Shown here piece after piece: positions 41,001 to 50,255 of a stretch of 60,937 bases of DNA (the first letter of the stretch is position 1; every line of letters starts with the position of its first letter). Location: NCBI GenBank assembly GCA_023091735.1, contig JALKBU010000208.1, forward strand, positions 1 to 60,937, in the 5' to 3' direction. The notes under the pieces are model-generated. The model was not told the DNA's origin. It saw only the letters and a list, made by a program, of their open reading frames with translations, and ran no database searches. This DNA comes from Trichomonas tenax. Taxonomy: Eukaryota; Parabasalia; Trichomonadida; Trichomonadidae. Made by a program: the position numbers and the translations under genes.

Positions 41001-44000
41001 AACAACATGTCCATGTAATCCAATAATTTTTGTTGCTGATTTCAACGACAAGCAAAAGCGAATTGGATTCGTTGACATAATCGTTGAGCGATGCGGTGTT
41101 GCAAGTTTGTTGCCTTTATTCTCAGCAAGTGCTATGAAATATTCCGTTGATATGAATTTCACTTGGTTATTTGATTCCGCTTTGACATTAATGACAAATA
41201 TTATTCAATATTCGACCGAAAGCCAGATTTCATTTTATCATGCGCACGGCTTTCATATTTTATATCATCTTTTATCAACTAATTGGTTGAACAAATTTTC
41301 ACTGAAAACATATAATCAATTAGTTCTCAAACTATCATTCTTCAGAGTTGATATGCTTCAGCAACAGTTATTCGATTGCATTCTTGCAAACGTCAGGTTT
41401 TTGATGAGATTGCCACCAGAATTGCATCTCAAAATATTGCAAGTTTGGTCAGGAAATCTTTTCCCGAACAATCCAATCCTTTCTCGAAACATGCTTTCAA
41501 TGGCAGATCTCTTTGATATCTTAAGAATATACTATTACATTGAAGAAGATCCTAATGAACCAAAAGATCCAAAAATCACTCGTGATCCTAAATTGCAATT
41601 AAAGAAATGCAGGAGTAACATTATTCAAATCATCTGCCATTATATGACTGACTTCATGTATGACACAGATTTCCATGCAATTGCAAACTTCGTTGCATCA
41701 TGCAAAGTTAAGTCACAAATATCTGAAATAACAAACTTGTTCTTGCAATTACTCATTGAGTCCCCTTCATCAATCAAATTCTCATTAGAAACTCAGACAT
41801 TTATCAATTTCATTCATAACTTATTGTTCTTTAACAAAAAGAATTTGATTTATATTGCGATAAGTATAATTATTGCTGCAAAGAATGCTCATCTTATTTC
41901 ATTTGATTTCTTCCTTAAGTTGCAGCTTGCAATTATGTTGAACTATCCACAGTTCCTTTCAATGAAGAAATTTTATGATATCATTCTTGAAATCACAAAT
42001 TTAGATCTTGGATTTATTCCTCTTTGCATTTTCGCAGCTCATGATCTAAAAGATCATACAATCATCGACAAACTTTCGAATTACACAAGTATCGGAAATA
42101 TATTCTTAACATTTTGGCCTTTCCTTATATTAGATCTTTCAACAAAAGTTGCAGAAGTTGCAGATTTCTTCATTAGACAAAACAGAACGAGATTCAGACA
42201 ATCGATAATGGTTATGAACTCAGCAATGTCGCCATTCCAATATTTCCTTGATGAAGTTAAAAGAACAGTTTTCTTATGTTATCAATCAAATTATGATATG
42301 TCAGTTGAAGAGGCAGAAGAATATATTATTACTGCTTGCCAAGAAATATTCTATTCATCAGCAAATCCATTCGAAAAACAAGACTCTCATTCATTCAGTT
42401 TCGAAGCTTTTCTTTCTCCAAGGAAAAAACCAACACCAAAATTTGGCATGAAATTCGGCGATGACGGAAAATGGAAACACATGGAACTCGCTATCAACTG
42501 TTTGTCTGTTTTTGAGAAATATAATTGCAGAAGAGTTCTGCCTCTTGATTTGTTATTATGTGCTTACGTTTTAAGAATGGCTCCACATATGATAAAGATT
42601 CATTTGCAAGGTCTTGAATTAACAGACAAAGAACTTACGAAATATCATGATTATATTGATTTGATTTCATATCATGCTTTAGTCATCAACACATCCTTAG
42701 GTCCATCATTCGTTCCAAGTAGAGTTTCGCAAGAATCATATCAAAGAATCATTGATCAAACAATTCAGTTCTTCAATATTGATGATTCCGAACAAGTTGA
42801 TTTTTATGATATGATTCACAGCACAATGAGATTAATAAGTGATATCGATAGATCACTCATCAAACATAACATCACAATTCTCAGCAGATATGATTACATT
42901 GACGAAACAGGAAGTAAAATGTGGGTCAAGTTATGGAATGAATTATCAGTTGAAAGAGGACCGTGGTCACCTGCGGCTTCTGCTTTAGGAGAGTTTGAAA
43001 CGGATCCAACTGTTTGCTATGGATTCCTTCCAGCTAAAACTCGCAGGAAACAAGTTGAAAATATCGAAAAAGATGAAATCAATGATAGCGAAAAACGCCC
43101 AATTTTAATCGATCTTGAATGCAATTTATTATCTAATTCAAAGCCAAGTCATCTTAAAGTATCAAGCAAATATATAATGATTGGCGAATTGATTGTTCCT
43201 TTCAGAGAAATAGTTCATATTATTTCAACAAATAATTTCATTTCGAAGCTTTATATTATCACTTATGATGGTGATTTGCATGCAGTATTCCTTTATGACT
43301 CATTATCGAATTTGATACAGAGAATCTCGAAGATTGACAACAAATGCATCAAGAATATTACTTTCACATCACTGGAAAACATGCCTCTTATCAATAAGTG
43401 GGCAACTGGTGAAGTATCAACATTCACATTGATTTCATATCTCAACTTTATAACTGGAAGATCATTTATTGAACCAGAATCTCAGCTATTGTTCCCACAG
43501 CTTCCTGGATTTACAGAATCAGGCCCAGTTGATCCTTATACTAAAGGAGACATCTCGGTTATCGCAAAGAATAGAAAGTTACTCGAAATTAATAGAGAAT
43601 GGGTTGTTAAATGGATCAACAATGTTTTCAACATTGAACTACCAAAGAAATTATTTGATATTCCTTCAATAGAAAATAGAACAATTGATCTTCAAGTTTC
43701 CAAAGCAATATCATCTACTTTTACTGGACTTACAACTGAAAACCCTGTTGCACATATTCTCAACAGAGAAGGAAATATTGTTCACATTCCAGTATTTGGA
43801 TATATCCCTGAACAAAGCACTTGGACGAAGACAAGATTGAACTCTGTTAAGAATGGATTTGCAAACGGTAAGAAGTTCTATATTTTCCAAAGTTCAGGAG
43901 ATGTGATTGTAACACACGCAGAAACAGGAAACACAGTTACAATAGAAACAGGATTTCCATCAATAACAAATTACTCAGCAGATCAACATCTTCTTGCATT

Positions 44001-44556
44001 ATGCGGCAATGATAATGTTGTTGATGTTTTTGGAATTAATGGAAATCAGTTGAGTCATATCAATATGTTTGGAGATTCTCCAACATGCATTTTCGTAAGT
44101 GCTGATTTTCATACTGTTGTTTGCGGTACAGATGAAGGTGTTATTCTCGTTTATTCAGCAAACGATGGAAAACTTTCTCATTATATTCAACTTGATTTCC
44201 CGGCACTTAACGTTTGTGTGTCACCTTCATTAGGTGTTATTGTCTCTCAGCTCAATGATACAACGACTGAAAAGCATAAATTGATATTTATGACGATTGA
44301 CTGCAAGATATATGGATCATTGACTCTTAACAAATTCACACAAATGATAAGTTTCACTAAAAGCCAAGGAGACGACTATCTCGCAATTTTCCATGCTGAT
44401 TATGGATGGCTGACAATAGTTAATGTTGCTTCACTCCATATGCGGACAATTACTACGGATATTATTACTAATGTTTTATGTATGAGATATAACCAATTCC
44501 TTAACATATTATTGGTAATTACAGAGGATGGTTTCCTCAGAACATTCAAAGTTTAA
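38044..44556 (+). CDS. BEACH protein (LYST/neurobeachin type)
   Basis: 2170 residues: helical N-terminus, concanavalin-like lectin domain (about 815-975, FTMTCWIYVVQND ... LVLGSQPTM), a PH-like segment (about 1690-1765), a divergent BEACH segment (about 1785-1900) and a WD-type C-terminal propeller (about 1940-2170). The BEACH core is readable as WATGEVSTFTLISYLNFITG followed by RSF. Known roles of such proteins are in vesicle and lysosome traffic. There is no C-terminal zinc finger, unlike the BEACH gene at 11269. The N-terminus is short-acidic and the ATG is the first in frame. Same strand and size as the other BEACH gene but highly diverged, so not a recent duplicate. Confidence 0.75.
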   Translation: MRCGAMATLVGKILTLNTSMMESIIHSDPILDVILEGIKFPIIDKQDIVKVASKINDGLQAYYALDEIHYKFPRNKEIIKRILAVNFKKINYQNIIVVTILNIFLSWVVAYERHGNLENLDYIMNLLELTFSSEYSNIGSICYALCIRIILDEQQIPLIYENTASIFTFINNFPQNTLAVNIINAIVKDTTEFKKAFFDNFLFTLIDVHKRTQHLFTSDELEILIDIFTIFPKCFSYSVFAFLDFYQNYIDPQLMKKFLDTVGPNIYNLLQKTEPFKIPEMKFEPTKFQFIPFNTIIYKFQDYMTFVDGFSLEQSIVIENYLDSINLFSMELQTLILSIKRFVRKNDNLMRTTTLSFLPFLSPTNDCDYFYNLLTILLMICAEYKDMPTATDVYLALISSNLFNNNISIFNCEGDFKLTNLLRNVAIECIIASGEKLLYSLLLTLANSPLILAETFYRLSNKIQYVTKIIVEDSSLPKLIAQIGGFYQTLDHPDNKDQVKYIEIARKAYFIFIKHLMNDERIIEIYFQDKTFLQCIFSFLFENPLQSYVLNILSSYIQVAKSAEFISPLQSIIALTISQLPEPKHADLLMKILRILNENLAIRRNICIVFSPFCQSITQVMMRSDVAIDLFEICAAFLAIMYPFYQFNFSLNVKTNTLLEKSDEYLSLLFTRMIQLLAGDIVSAIYPTFIVKQPVALKLMIFVFYKTPKIKEVSEFILNLCKFSPVNIQLFASVDITGFLIDLLEQEKKNPVLDEETIGIFLNIYGMVSILYSNAVSAMKFISLLTPTESNKTLRHQVKYYDTLNYIATCSLNEPKSYLMLNGNTLSFPVKSDLLTTTGFTMTCWIYVVQNDNAYKVTLWSIVDQYDEIGCFMQGTSLYFHQTNGLFDTQGKVTMEMKTNMWHHLIITCTSDEMGTVIHMSVDQTEMDSLRVTTLDFSSNWENPTLVLGSQPTMTVQCPHRLAGCGLFKPLSSAEKSNIFDLGVNATTCPCNPIIFVADFNDKQKRIGFVDIIVERCGVASLLPLFSASAMKYSVDMNFTWLFDSALTLMTNIIQYSTESQISFYHAHGFHILYHLLSTNWLNKFSLKTYNQLVLKLSFFRVDMLQQQLFDCILANVRFLMRLPPELHLKILQVWSGNLFPNNPILSRNMLSMADLFDILRIYYYIEEDPNEPKDPKITRDPKLQLKKCRSNIIQIICHYMTDFMYDTDFHAIANFVASCKVKSQISEITNLFLQLLIESPSSIKFSLETQTFINFIHNLLFFNKKNLIYIAISIIIAAKNAHLISFDFFLKLQLAIMLNYPQFLSMKKFYDIILEITNLDLGFIPLCIFAAHDLKDHTIIDKLSNYTSIGNIFLTFWPFLILDLSTKVAEVADFFIRQNRTRFRQSIMVMNSAMSPFQYFLDEVKRTVFLCYQSNYDMSVEEAEEYIITACQEIFYSSANPFEKQDSHSFSFEAFLSPRKKPTPKFGMKFGDDGKWKHMELAINCLSVFEKYNCRRVLPLDLLLCAYVLRMAPHMIKIHLQGLELTDKELTKYHDYIDLISYHALVINTSLGPSFVPSRVSQESYQRIIDQTIQFFNIDDSEQVDFYDMIHSTMRLISDIDRSLIKHNITILSRYDYIDETGSKMWVKLWNELSVERGPWSPAASALGEFETDPTVCYGFLPAKTRRKQVENIEKDEINDSEKRPILIDLECNLLSNSKPSHLKVSSKYIMIGELIVPFREIVHIISTNNFISKLYIITYDGDLHAVFLYDSLSNLIQRISKIDNKCIKNITFTSLENMPLINKWATGEVSTFTLISYLNFITGRSFIEPESQLLFPQLPGFTESGPVDPYTKGDISVIAKNRKLLEINREWVVKWINNVFNIELPKKLFDIPSIENRTIDLQVSKAISSTFTGLTTENPVAHILNREGNIVHIPVFGYIPEQSTWTKTRLNSVKNGFANGKKFYIFQSSGDVIVTHAETGNTVTIETGFPSITNYSADQHLLALCGNDNVVDVFGINGNQLSHINMFGDSPTCIFVSADFHTVVCGTDEGVILVYSANDGKLSHYIQLDFPALNVCVSPSLGVIVSQLNDTTTEKHKLIFMTIDCKIYGSLTLNKFTQMISFTKSQGDDYLAIFHADYGWLTIVNVASLHMRTITTDIITNVLCMRYNQFLNILLVITEDGFLRTFKV

Positions 44557-45474
44557 CTTTGATCTTATTCTCATACTATAGATTTGTATTTTTGTTTATG
44601 TAAATTTAATTTATCATTTTTTTTAATTTTATATCATCATTTCATGTATCCAAAAATATGAGATAATGAAAAATTTGGGAAAATTATAATCACTCCGATT
44701 AAGAATGGAGAGAAGAACTGCCCTGTTCGTATACAGAGAGACAAAATATGATTTAAATCAGATATTTATATAGCTTAGTAAATCATGGTTGTATAGCAAA
44801 TAATAATTAATTAACATTAGTTCAAAAAATATTATATGATCCCAGAACCTAAATGAATTCAGCATACATTCATGTATTTATGCTTCTTTAGAATGGGAGG
44901 CGTAAAAATGATATGTTTTCTGAATGGATATAAGAATTTAAACGTTCATGAAGTGTGTTTAGAATACTAGATGGAGGGACAATGCTGTACACTATGTAGG
45001 TGAAGCTAGTTGCATTTATATGCCTAAAATTGATACTTTATTGTAGATATTATTGAAATTGATTTAAAAAAGGAAAAAACTTTTTTGAATTTTTAAAAAG
45101 TTGTCTCTATCCAAAATGTCCAAAATGCTCGAAAAATGATTGACATTTTTTCTCTCTGATGTTTCCTTATCGTTAAAAGTAGCTGATATATAGAGCATTA
45201 TTCATTTGAAAGCGCAGAAAATTTGAATTGAATGTGCATAAAATGTAAAGTGGAAAAAGTGCAACATGACCCTAATCGATTGCCACAAAAAAGTGGCACA
45301 AAAGTGATATTATCTGACATGTAAAGTTATCAGAATCTCTAGTTTTATTTGTCAAAATATTAATATTTTTCGACATGTAAAGTCCTAATCATTCAAAATA
45401 TGTATTAGTTTTTATTTCAAAATCGCGTCTGACGGGAAGAACTGAGGACTACATTGACACAGGTACCACGCATG
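44557..45474. other. Intergenic region
   Basis: About 900 bp without a gene. It contains CTGACATGTAAA (45316), TTTGTCAAAA (45349) and CGACATGTAAAG (45371), copies of the recurrent element. GCCACAAAAAAGTGGC at about 45281-45296 is a small hairpin. The elements lie just to the left of the inverted duplication at 45475. Confidence 0.45.
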
Positions 45475-45633
45475 TTAGCAGCGAAACTCAGAGATCTTCC
45501 TTTCATACGCCATCATTAAGAAATCAAAGATTTCCACTTCAGAATGCCTCTGAAGAGCAAAATTAAATGCTTGATTGGGACATGTAGCCAAGGTGCTAGC
45601 AATCCAGTCCACAGTTCTTCTTTTCAGAAGCAT
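45475..45633 (-). pseudogene. Short coding fragment (52 aa) in inverted duplication
   Basis: A minus-strand frame starting ATG (MLLKRRTVDWIASTLATCPN, then QAFNFALQRHSEVEIFDFLM, ending MAYERKISEFRC) reads like a piece of a real helical, possibly ankyrin-like, protein. Its first half is repeated in opposite orientation at 45671-45740, and a diverged copy overlaps its 3' end at about 45425-45475. It is too short to be a complete gene; I read it as a duplicated gene fragment. Confidence 0.45.
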
Positions 45634-45740
45634 TCTGTAAAGTAAATCGCTGATTATTTCGAAAATAGAGTCTGAAAGGAAGAACTGTGGACTGGATTGC
45701 TAGCACCTTGGCTACATGTCCCAATCAAGCACTTAATTTT
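45559..45740. repeat. 70-bp near-perfect inverted repeat (hairpin)
   Basis: Arm 1 (45559-45628) and arm 2 (45671-45740) are reverse complements over 70 bp with two mismatches, including 50 identical bases in a row (45570-45619 against 45680-45729). A 42-bp loop separates them. A transcript across it would fold into one long hairpin. The arms are derived from protein-like sequence, as shown by the fragment at 45475. It lies about 200 bp upstream of the NOT1 start. Confidence 0.85.
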
Positions 45741-45921
45741 TCTTTTCAAAGTAAATTTAAACAAATATAGGATATCATTCTTCCAATAATCACATGCCAC
45801 GTAAATATTTATTCGTCAAATACTTATGGTTACATGTCAGATATTGACACTTTTCCGTGACAACTTTCGGTACACAACAGAATGTTATATAAATATATAA
45901 CAAAAATGCGTGAAAATAAAT

Positions 45922-45930
45922 GTCACTTTT
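45922..45930 (+). promoter_or_regulatory. Initiator of NOT1
   Basis: GTCACTTTT lies about 14 nt (from CA) before the ATG at 45939. TTACATGTCAG lies about 90 nt upstream, and GACACTTTTCC (45846) is a weaker initiator-like word. The position decides the start: the frame is open further upstream to 45882, but an ATG there would precede the initiator. Confidence 0.65.
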
Positions 45931-45938
45931 CTTTATGG

Positions 45939-48900
45939 ATGTCGAAAATTCTCTATCCGACAACTTCCGCGAGAGATTTTTCCCCAGAAATGATAAACAG
46001 CTGCAAACACATCCTTTCGCGTCCCCTTCAAGAGGTCTATCAGCTGTGTCTCGATGACCTCGTGCAGGGCCGGAAACTCGAATTAGCCTGTCTTCTTCGA
46101 ATTCTGCTCGAAAGACCGCCTTCACCTGAGTACGCGTCAATAATTGGGTGGTTTGCGATAAATGGTTTAGTCCAAGCTCCAACACTACAATTATATATGA
46201 ATGTTTTACTACAAAACAAGAACACTTTCTACGGCGAACAGTGCTGCATCGCGTTTTTAAACGAAATCATTCCCGTGAGCTATCGCTATTTGAACTTTTT
46301 GGAGGGAGTTATTTCGATTCCCGGATTTCGGTTTCGTCATTCCGATTTACATATATTAATCAACCAGATATTCGAAAATGCAATACCACTTGAAGGCTTT
46401 CAGTCACGAAATCAGTTCTCTATTCCAAATTCAATCGGGTTAATTCCGATAACAACAAATTTACATATTGATTTACCGCCAATAACTAAGAGCATCAACG
46501 AGCCTCCACTTAAGGGAACACTTGAGGAATGTGTACAGGCCTCGTATTTGATGCCAGAAGAACATCGTCGTCATTATCTAATTTCTTACGTTTTAAATAC
46601 ACAAATTCCTGATTCAATACCAAATCCTCCGTCGGTTCTACTCGAAGCCGTGTGTGCTTATGCAAAACACCTTCTTTCGAACGCAATTTCAGATGGAAAG
46701 CAGAAAATAGGCTGGGAAAGATACTCAGTTCACGCACAGATACATCAGATTGGCATGTGGATTGGCTTATTGTCAATATCACAAGGACCACCGCCTCCAA
46801 TTTACTATATCGATATGTACAAAATATTACGCGATTCAATTAAGCTCGGATGCTTTAATGAAGCAGTTATATTACTAGCCGGATACTTTTCACGTGCTTC
46901 TTCGATATATCAATTGCCTTGTCCTTATACAGTTAGCTTTCTTCAAGTTATGGCTGCTTTTATCAACCATCCCGGTATAAGGCTCGACGTTTACCAGTCA
47001 GTGCAGGCTTTTGCTGCACTTATTGGAACAGATATTTCAATTTTCCTTACAAGAACAATAGAAGTTGATCCAACATCATTTGATTTGCACTGCGTATTTC
47101 AGTTGGATCAAAAAAAACAGTTATATTTCCTCGGTCCCGTTCAAAAAGATGCGATAATTTCTCAATCACAAGACCGCGTTGATTTCTTCTTTGATTTCGT
47201 TCCAAATGCAGATAAATTCCCACCTTACATGCAAGAAGTCATTCAAAACGCAAACTTCGTTAGAAAATATTATTTCGTCGGTAGAGGAAATTCCGTCTGC
47301 ATTCCAGACACAAGAACCGGCGCAGTTCATAATAGTTTGATTGACGCCGCAATATTTATGAGTCTTTCAAATAATCCAGTTTTATCTGGCACAGCTTCAA
47401 GAATTCTCGCCAAATTAATATACCCGCCTTATAAGCTCCTTCCTGAGAAATTACGATACGCATTTCCAAATTATAACGTATTGACAGCATTAATCAAACA
47501 TAATTGCATTTCTCCACAAGACATCAACACTCTTTACTCAGATATATTGACAAACCCTCATACAGGTCCAATCGCGCTTCCAATGATTAGAAGAATGATG
47601 CCACACATTTTTAAGCTTCAGAGACTTTATCAGCGAACAAACTTCACTTCTTTATACGCCTTGACTGGAATGAGGCCAACAGGAAGCAAGCCAGAGCTTC
47701 CATCCATCGACAGATCCAATATTTCACTTCTTAAAGCATTCTTTGATTACTGCAAGACACCAAATGAAGAAAAGAAGAAAGATTTCATGGCCAAGTTCGG
47801 AACAGGAACAGCATCACGGATCCAGGCCATTTGCCAAGTCCTCATTGGCTCTATTCGAGAGGATAACAAAGATACATCAGCAATACAGTGCTTTGTTTCA
47901 TTAATTCCGTTGATTTTAGAAAAAATCGCCAATGATGTGATTGTTAACGGATTCCTCAGAGTTTTCGAAAATGCTTCTTCATCCTTCATCACCACTCATC
48001 AGCTCGGAATTGTATTTTTGTGGTGCAAAATCTTTTCTTGCATTGGAGATTTCTCACCATCGAAATTAATCCATTTCTTGAGTAAAACGGCGCCAGGAAA
48101 GATTCCAGACTTTGTAACGAGCTGGATACAGCTTGTTCTCCATCCACACGTGTTCCCAGCGATGATCGAAGGCGGCGAACCAGAGTGCATCAACTTTTGC
48201 CTGCGTTTCATTATCTGTATCATCAAGCTTGCGATCAACTTCCCAGAAGGATTCTACAGACCAGTTGTCCGCATCCTTTGTACAGTGTGCGACTCATTCC
48301 CAGAGTTCGTGACATCATTCCATGTTCTCCTTCTTGATCATGTTCCTCCAAGATTCGCACAGCTCAGGAATATAATTTTGAACGCTCAGCCACCGAAAAT
48401 CGATCCAGTTCTTCCACCGCCAGTTGCCATTCCAGGTAACGACAGTCCAGAAATGAGGTCACTAAAGAATAAGGTGGAAGGATATGTTGCAGACAGACTC
48501 ACTCTCATACAGCCAACTCTTATGAAGAGTATTCTCGAATACTTCAAGAAAGTCGTCACAAACGAGCCAAGCGGATTATCAAAGTTTGTTGTCTATGTTA
48601 TATCAATATGGGCAATGACACACGAGCGTTTCTCACCAACAAATACTGTTCTCGACCTTATGTTGCAGCTTTCTAATGTTTCTCCAGCGTATTTGTTCTC
48701 CACACTATTGGATCACGTTCGCTACAACAACTCCCACACAAGGTTCGCAATGGAGCTTCTTCTTGCTATGTTCGGCAGACTATCAGAGGATAAGCGTGAG
48801 CTTATTCTCATCGAGATAATCCGCAGACTGCTTTGCGTAACACACCCTCCACAAAGTCTTAGGACATTGTTCTCGAGATTATTCGAGGAAAGAAAGATGG

Positions 48901-48977
48901 AAATTGTTCAGATGGTCAAGAAGATGAATGAATACCCAGAACTTGAAGAGATAGCACTAACTCTCAAAACTTTGTAA
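45939..48977 (+). CDS. NOT1: CCR4-NOT complex scaffold NOT1
   Basis: 1012 residues. Residues about 265-385 correspond to the MIF4G domain that binds the CAF1/CCR4 deadenylases (HQIGMWIGLLSISQ, then CPYTVSFLQVMAAFINHPGI). The C-terminal part (about 550-960) is the Not1 domain: FPEFVTSFHVLLLDHVPP then RFAQLRNIILNAQP, which matches the FPEFL...IPP...LRNLILSA core that binds NOT2/NOT3. The complex shortens poly(A) tails and represses mRNAs. The protein is less than half of human CNOT1 (2376), lacking the N-terminal repeats that bind CNOT10/11. The start at 45939 is chosen from the initiator. Confidence 0.85.
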   Translation: MSKILYPTTSARDFSPEMINSCKHILSRPLQEVYQLCLDDLVQGRKLELACLLRILLERPPSPEYASIIGWFAINGLVQAPTLQLYMNVLLQNKNTFYGEQCCIAFLNEIIPVSYRYLNFLEGVISIPGFRFRHSDLHILINQIFENAIPLEGFQSRNQFSIPNSIGLIPITTNLHIDLPPITKSINEPPLKGTLEECVQASYLMPEEHRRHYLISYVLNTQIPDSIPNPPSVLLEAVCAYAKHLLSNAISDGKQKIGWERYSVHAQIHQIGMWIGLLSISQGPPPPIYYIDMYKILRDSIKLGCFNEAVILLAGYFSRASSIYQLPCPYTVSFLQVMAAFINHPGIRLDVYQSVQAFAALIGTDISIFLTRTIEVDPTSFDLHCVFQLDQKKQLYFLGPVQKDAIISQSQDRVDFFFDFVPNADKFPPYMQEVIQNANFVRKYYFVGRGNSVCIPDTRTGAVHNSLIDAAIFMSLSNNPVLSGTASRILAKLIYPPYKLLPEKLRYAFPNYNVLTALIKHNCISPQDINTLYSDILTNPHTGPIALPMIRRMMPHIFKLQRLYQRTNFTSLYALTGMRPTGSKPELPSIDRSNISLLKAFFDYCKTPNEEKKKDFMAKFGTGTASRIQAICQVLIGSIREDNKDTSAIQCFVSLIPLILEKIANDVIVNGFLRVFENASSSFITTHQLGIVFLWCKIFSCIGDFSPSKLIHFLSKTAPGKIPDFVTSWIQLVLHPHVFPAMIEGGEPECINFCLRFIICIIKLAINFPEGFYRPVVRILCTVCDSFPEFVTSFHVLLLDHVPPRFAQLRNIILNAQPPKIDPVLPPPVAIPGNDSPEMRSLKNKVEGYVADRLTLIQPTLMKSILEYFKKVVTNEPSGLSKFVVYVISIWAMTHERFSPTNTVLDLMLQLSNVSPAYLFSTLLDHVRYNNSHTRFAMELLLAMFGRLSEDKRELILIEIIRRLLCVTHPPQSLRTLFSRLFEERKMEIVQMVKKMNEYPELEEIALTLKTL

Positions 48978-49313
48978 TGTTATTTTATTATTGTGTAGTT
49001 TATATATATATTTATATTAAAATAGATTTTTCGTTGAAAAATTTAATACCATTTTTCAAAATTTCACTATTATTCAACCAATCTTTAAATATCATGCTTT
49101 CTATCTTTTTGCTGTTAACAATGCATAATATTTTTGCTTTATTCAAAATATATTTTGAAGATAAAATTATTACAAAACTAAGATTAAAGATATTGATAAT
49201 ATCATTCTGTAGATGTATGTAAATATATGTTTAAGATTAATTATGGTTGAAAAGGATTCAGAATTGAAAAAAATTTAATCGCAATGTTTAAAAAATGGCA
49301 CTTTTTAATATAT
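48978..49313. other. Intergenic region
   Basis: About 340 bp, extremely A/T-rich. The plus-strand frame at 48977-49222 is hydrophobic low-complexity and is not taken as a gene. Confidence 0.5.
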
Positions 49314-49327
49314 GTCACTTTTCATTA
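49314..49327 (+). promoter_or_regulatory. Initiator of GOT1
   Basis: GTCACTTTTCATTA is the fullest match in the window to the T. vaginalis initiator (TCAYTWYTCATTA). The ATG follows about 20 nt after the CA. Confidence 0.75.
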
Positions 49328-49337
49328 ATATAAAAGA

Positions 49338-49724
49338 ATGAATGAAACACAACAAATAGGCTTAGGAGTTCTAGGATTTGGTGTAGTTTTGTTCTTTCTC
49401 GGTATATTGATGCTTCTGGACAGAGCTCTACTCATTATGTCGAATCTTTTAATTTTAATTGCGATTGTATTGCTCATGGGACCAAAAGGAGTGTTAAACT
49501 TCGTTATTCAGAAGGATAAAATTCGAGGTACCGCTGCTTTTTCTGCTGGAATCCTTTTAGTTTTTGTTAAAATTCCATATCTCGGAATTCCATGCGAAAT
49601 TATTGGCGCTTATTGGCTCTTTGGTGGATTTATTCCTCTTCTCGTTTCGTTACTCCTTAAAGTTCCATTTTTGACCACAATTTTACCATTCTTAGGAAAA
49701 TCGAAGGAAGAGCTTCCTTTGTAA
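49338..49724 (+). CDS. GOT1: Vesicle-transport protein GOT1
   Basis: 128 residues with four membrane segments, as in Got1/Sft2 proteins (about 138 in human). QQIGLGVLGFGVVLFFLG at the start and IPYLGIPCEIIGAYWLFGGF with LPFLG near the end are typical of Got1. It acts in ER-Golgi and Golgi traffic, with a role in t-SNARE/COPII-dependent steps in yeast. Short loops and a charged tail (KSKEELPL) fit. The initiator gives a leader of about 20 nt. Confidence 0.85.
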   Translation: MNETQQIGLGVLGFGVVLFFLGILMLLDRALLIMSNLLILIAIVLLMGPKGVLNFVIQKDKIRGTAAFSAGILLVFVKIPYLGIPCEIIGAYWLFGGFIPLLVSLLLKVPFLTTILPFLGKSKEELPL

Positions 49725-50139
49725 TTATATAAAGCTGTATTAACTATCATTGTTGCTATAAAGTATGAATAATATCAATATTTTATATATAAATATGATT
49801 TTGTTTTTTTAAGTGTTGTTTGGATCAAAGCTTTGAACAAAATAAATATATTTTAATGATGTCAAAATTGCAAACTCATATCGATTGATTGTAAATGCAA
49901 ATGAAAAACTAAATCAGCGCCTTCTCGACAAATTTATTGAACGATTTTGAAAGAAATCTGATCAATATGAATATGACAATATTAAAAGGTATATGAAGCA
50001 CTTCATAATCTTTGATTTATAAGATGTGGAAATGCTTACATTCTTTTATTTCAACATCATTAATTACAATTTTTGTTCATTTGTTGATTGATTCTTTAAA
50101 CATTTGGAACTTTATCTCATGGAATTATGTGTATATAGA
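49725..50139. other. Intergenic region with a 34-codon remnant
   Basis: A plus-strand frame at 49846-49950 without a start reads NDVKIANSYRLIVNANEKLN, then QRLLDKFIERF and a stop. This looks like the very end of a helical protein, so a possible relic. No other signal is seen before the terminal repeat at 50140. Confidence 0.35.
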
Positions 50140-50255
50140 GGGTGTCTGGAGATGCGTGCGTATCTCGAGGCAGGATTAAGATAGAAGCCTGCTTTTAGCA
50201 TGCACATATAGCTCTTATGTGTCACTATGCCATATAGTAATGCAATGCTTTAAAT
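50140..50255 (+). repeat. Left terminal inverted repeat
   Basis: Outer end GGGTGTCTGGAGATGCGTGC, inner end GCTTTAAAT. It pairs with 51290-51405. Confidence 0.85.

Noticed and set aside
48977..49222. 81-codon frame after NOT1
   Set aside because: Starts on the last base of the NOT1 stop codon; composition is I/L/F/K low-complexity as in random A/T-rich DNA.
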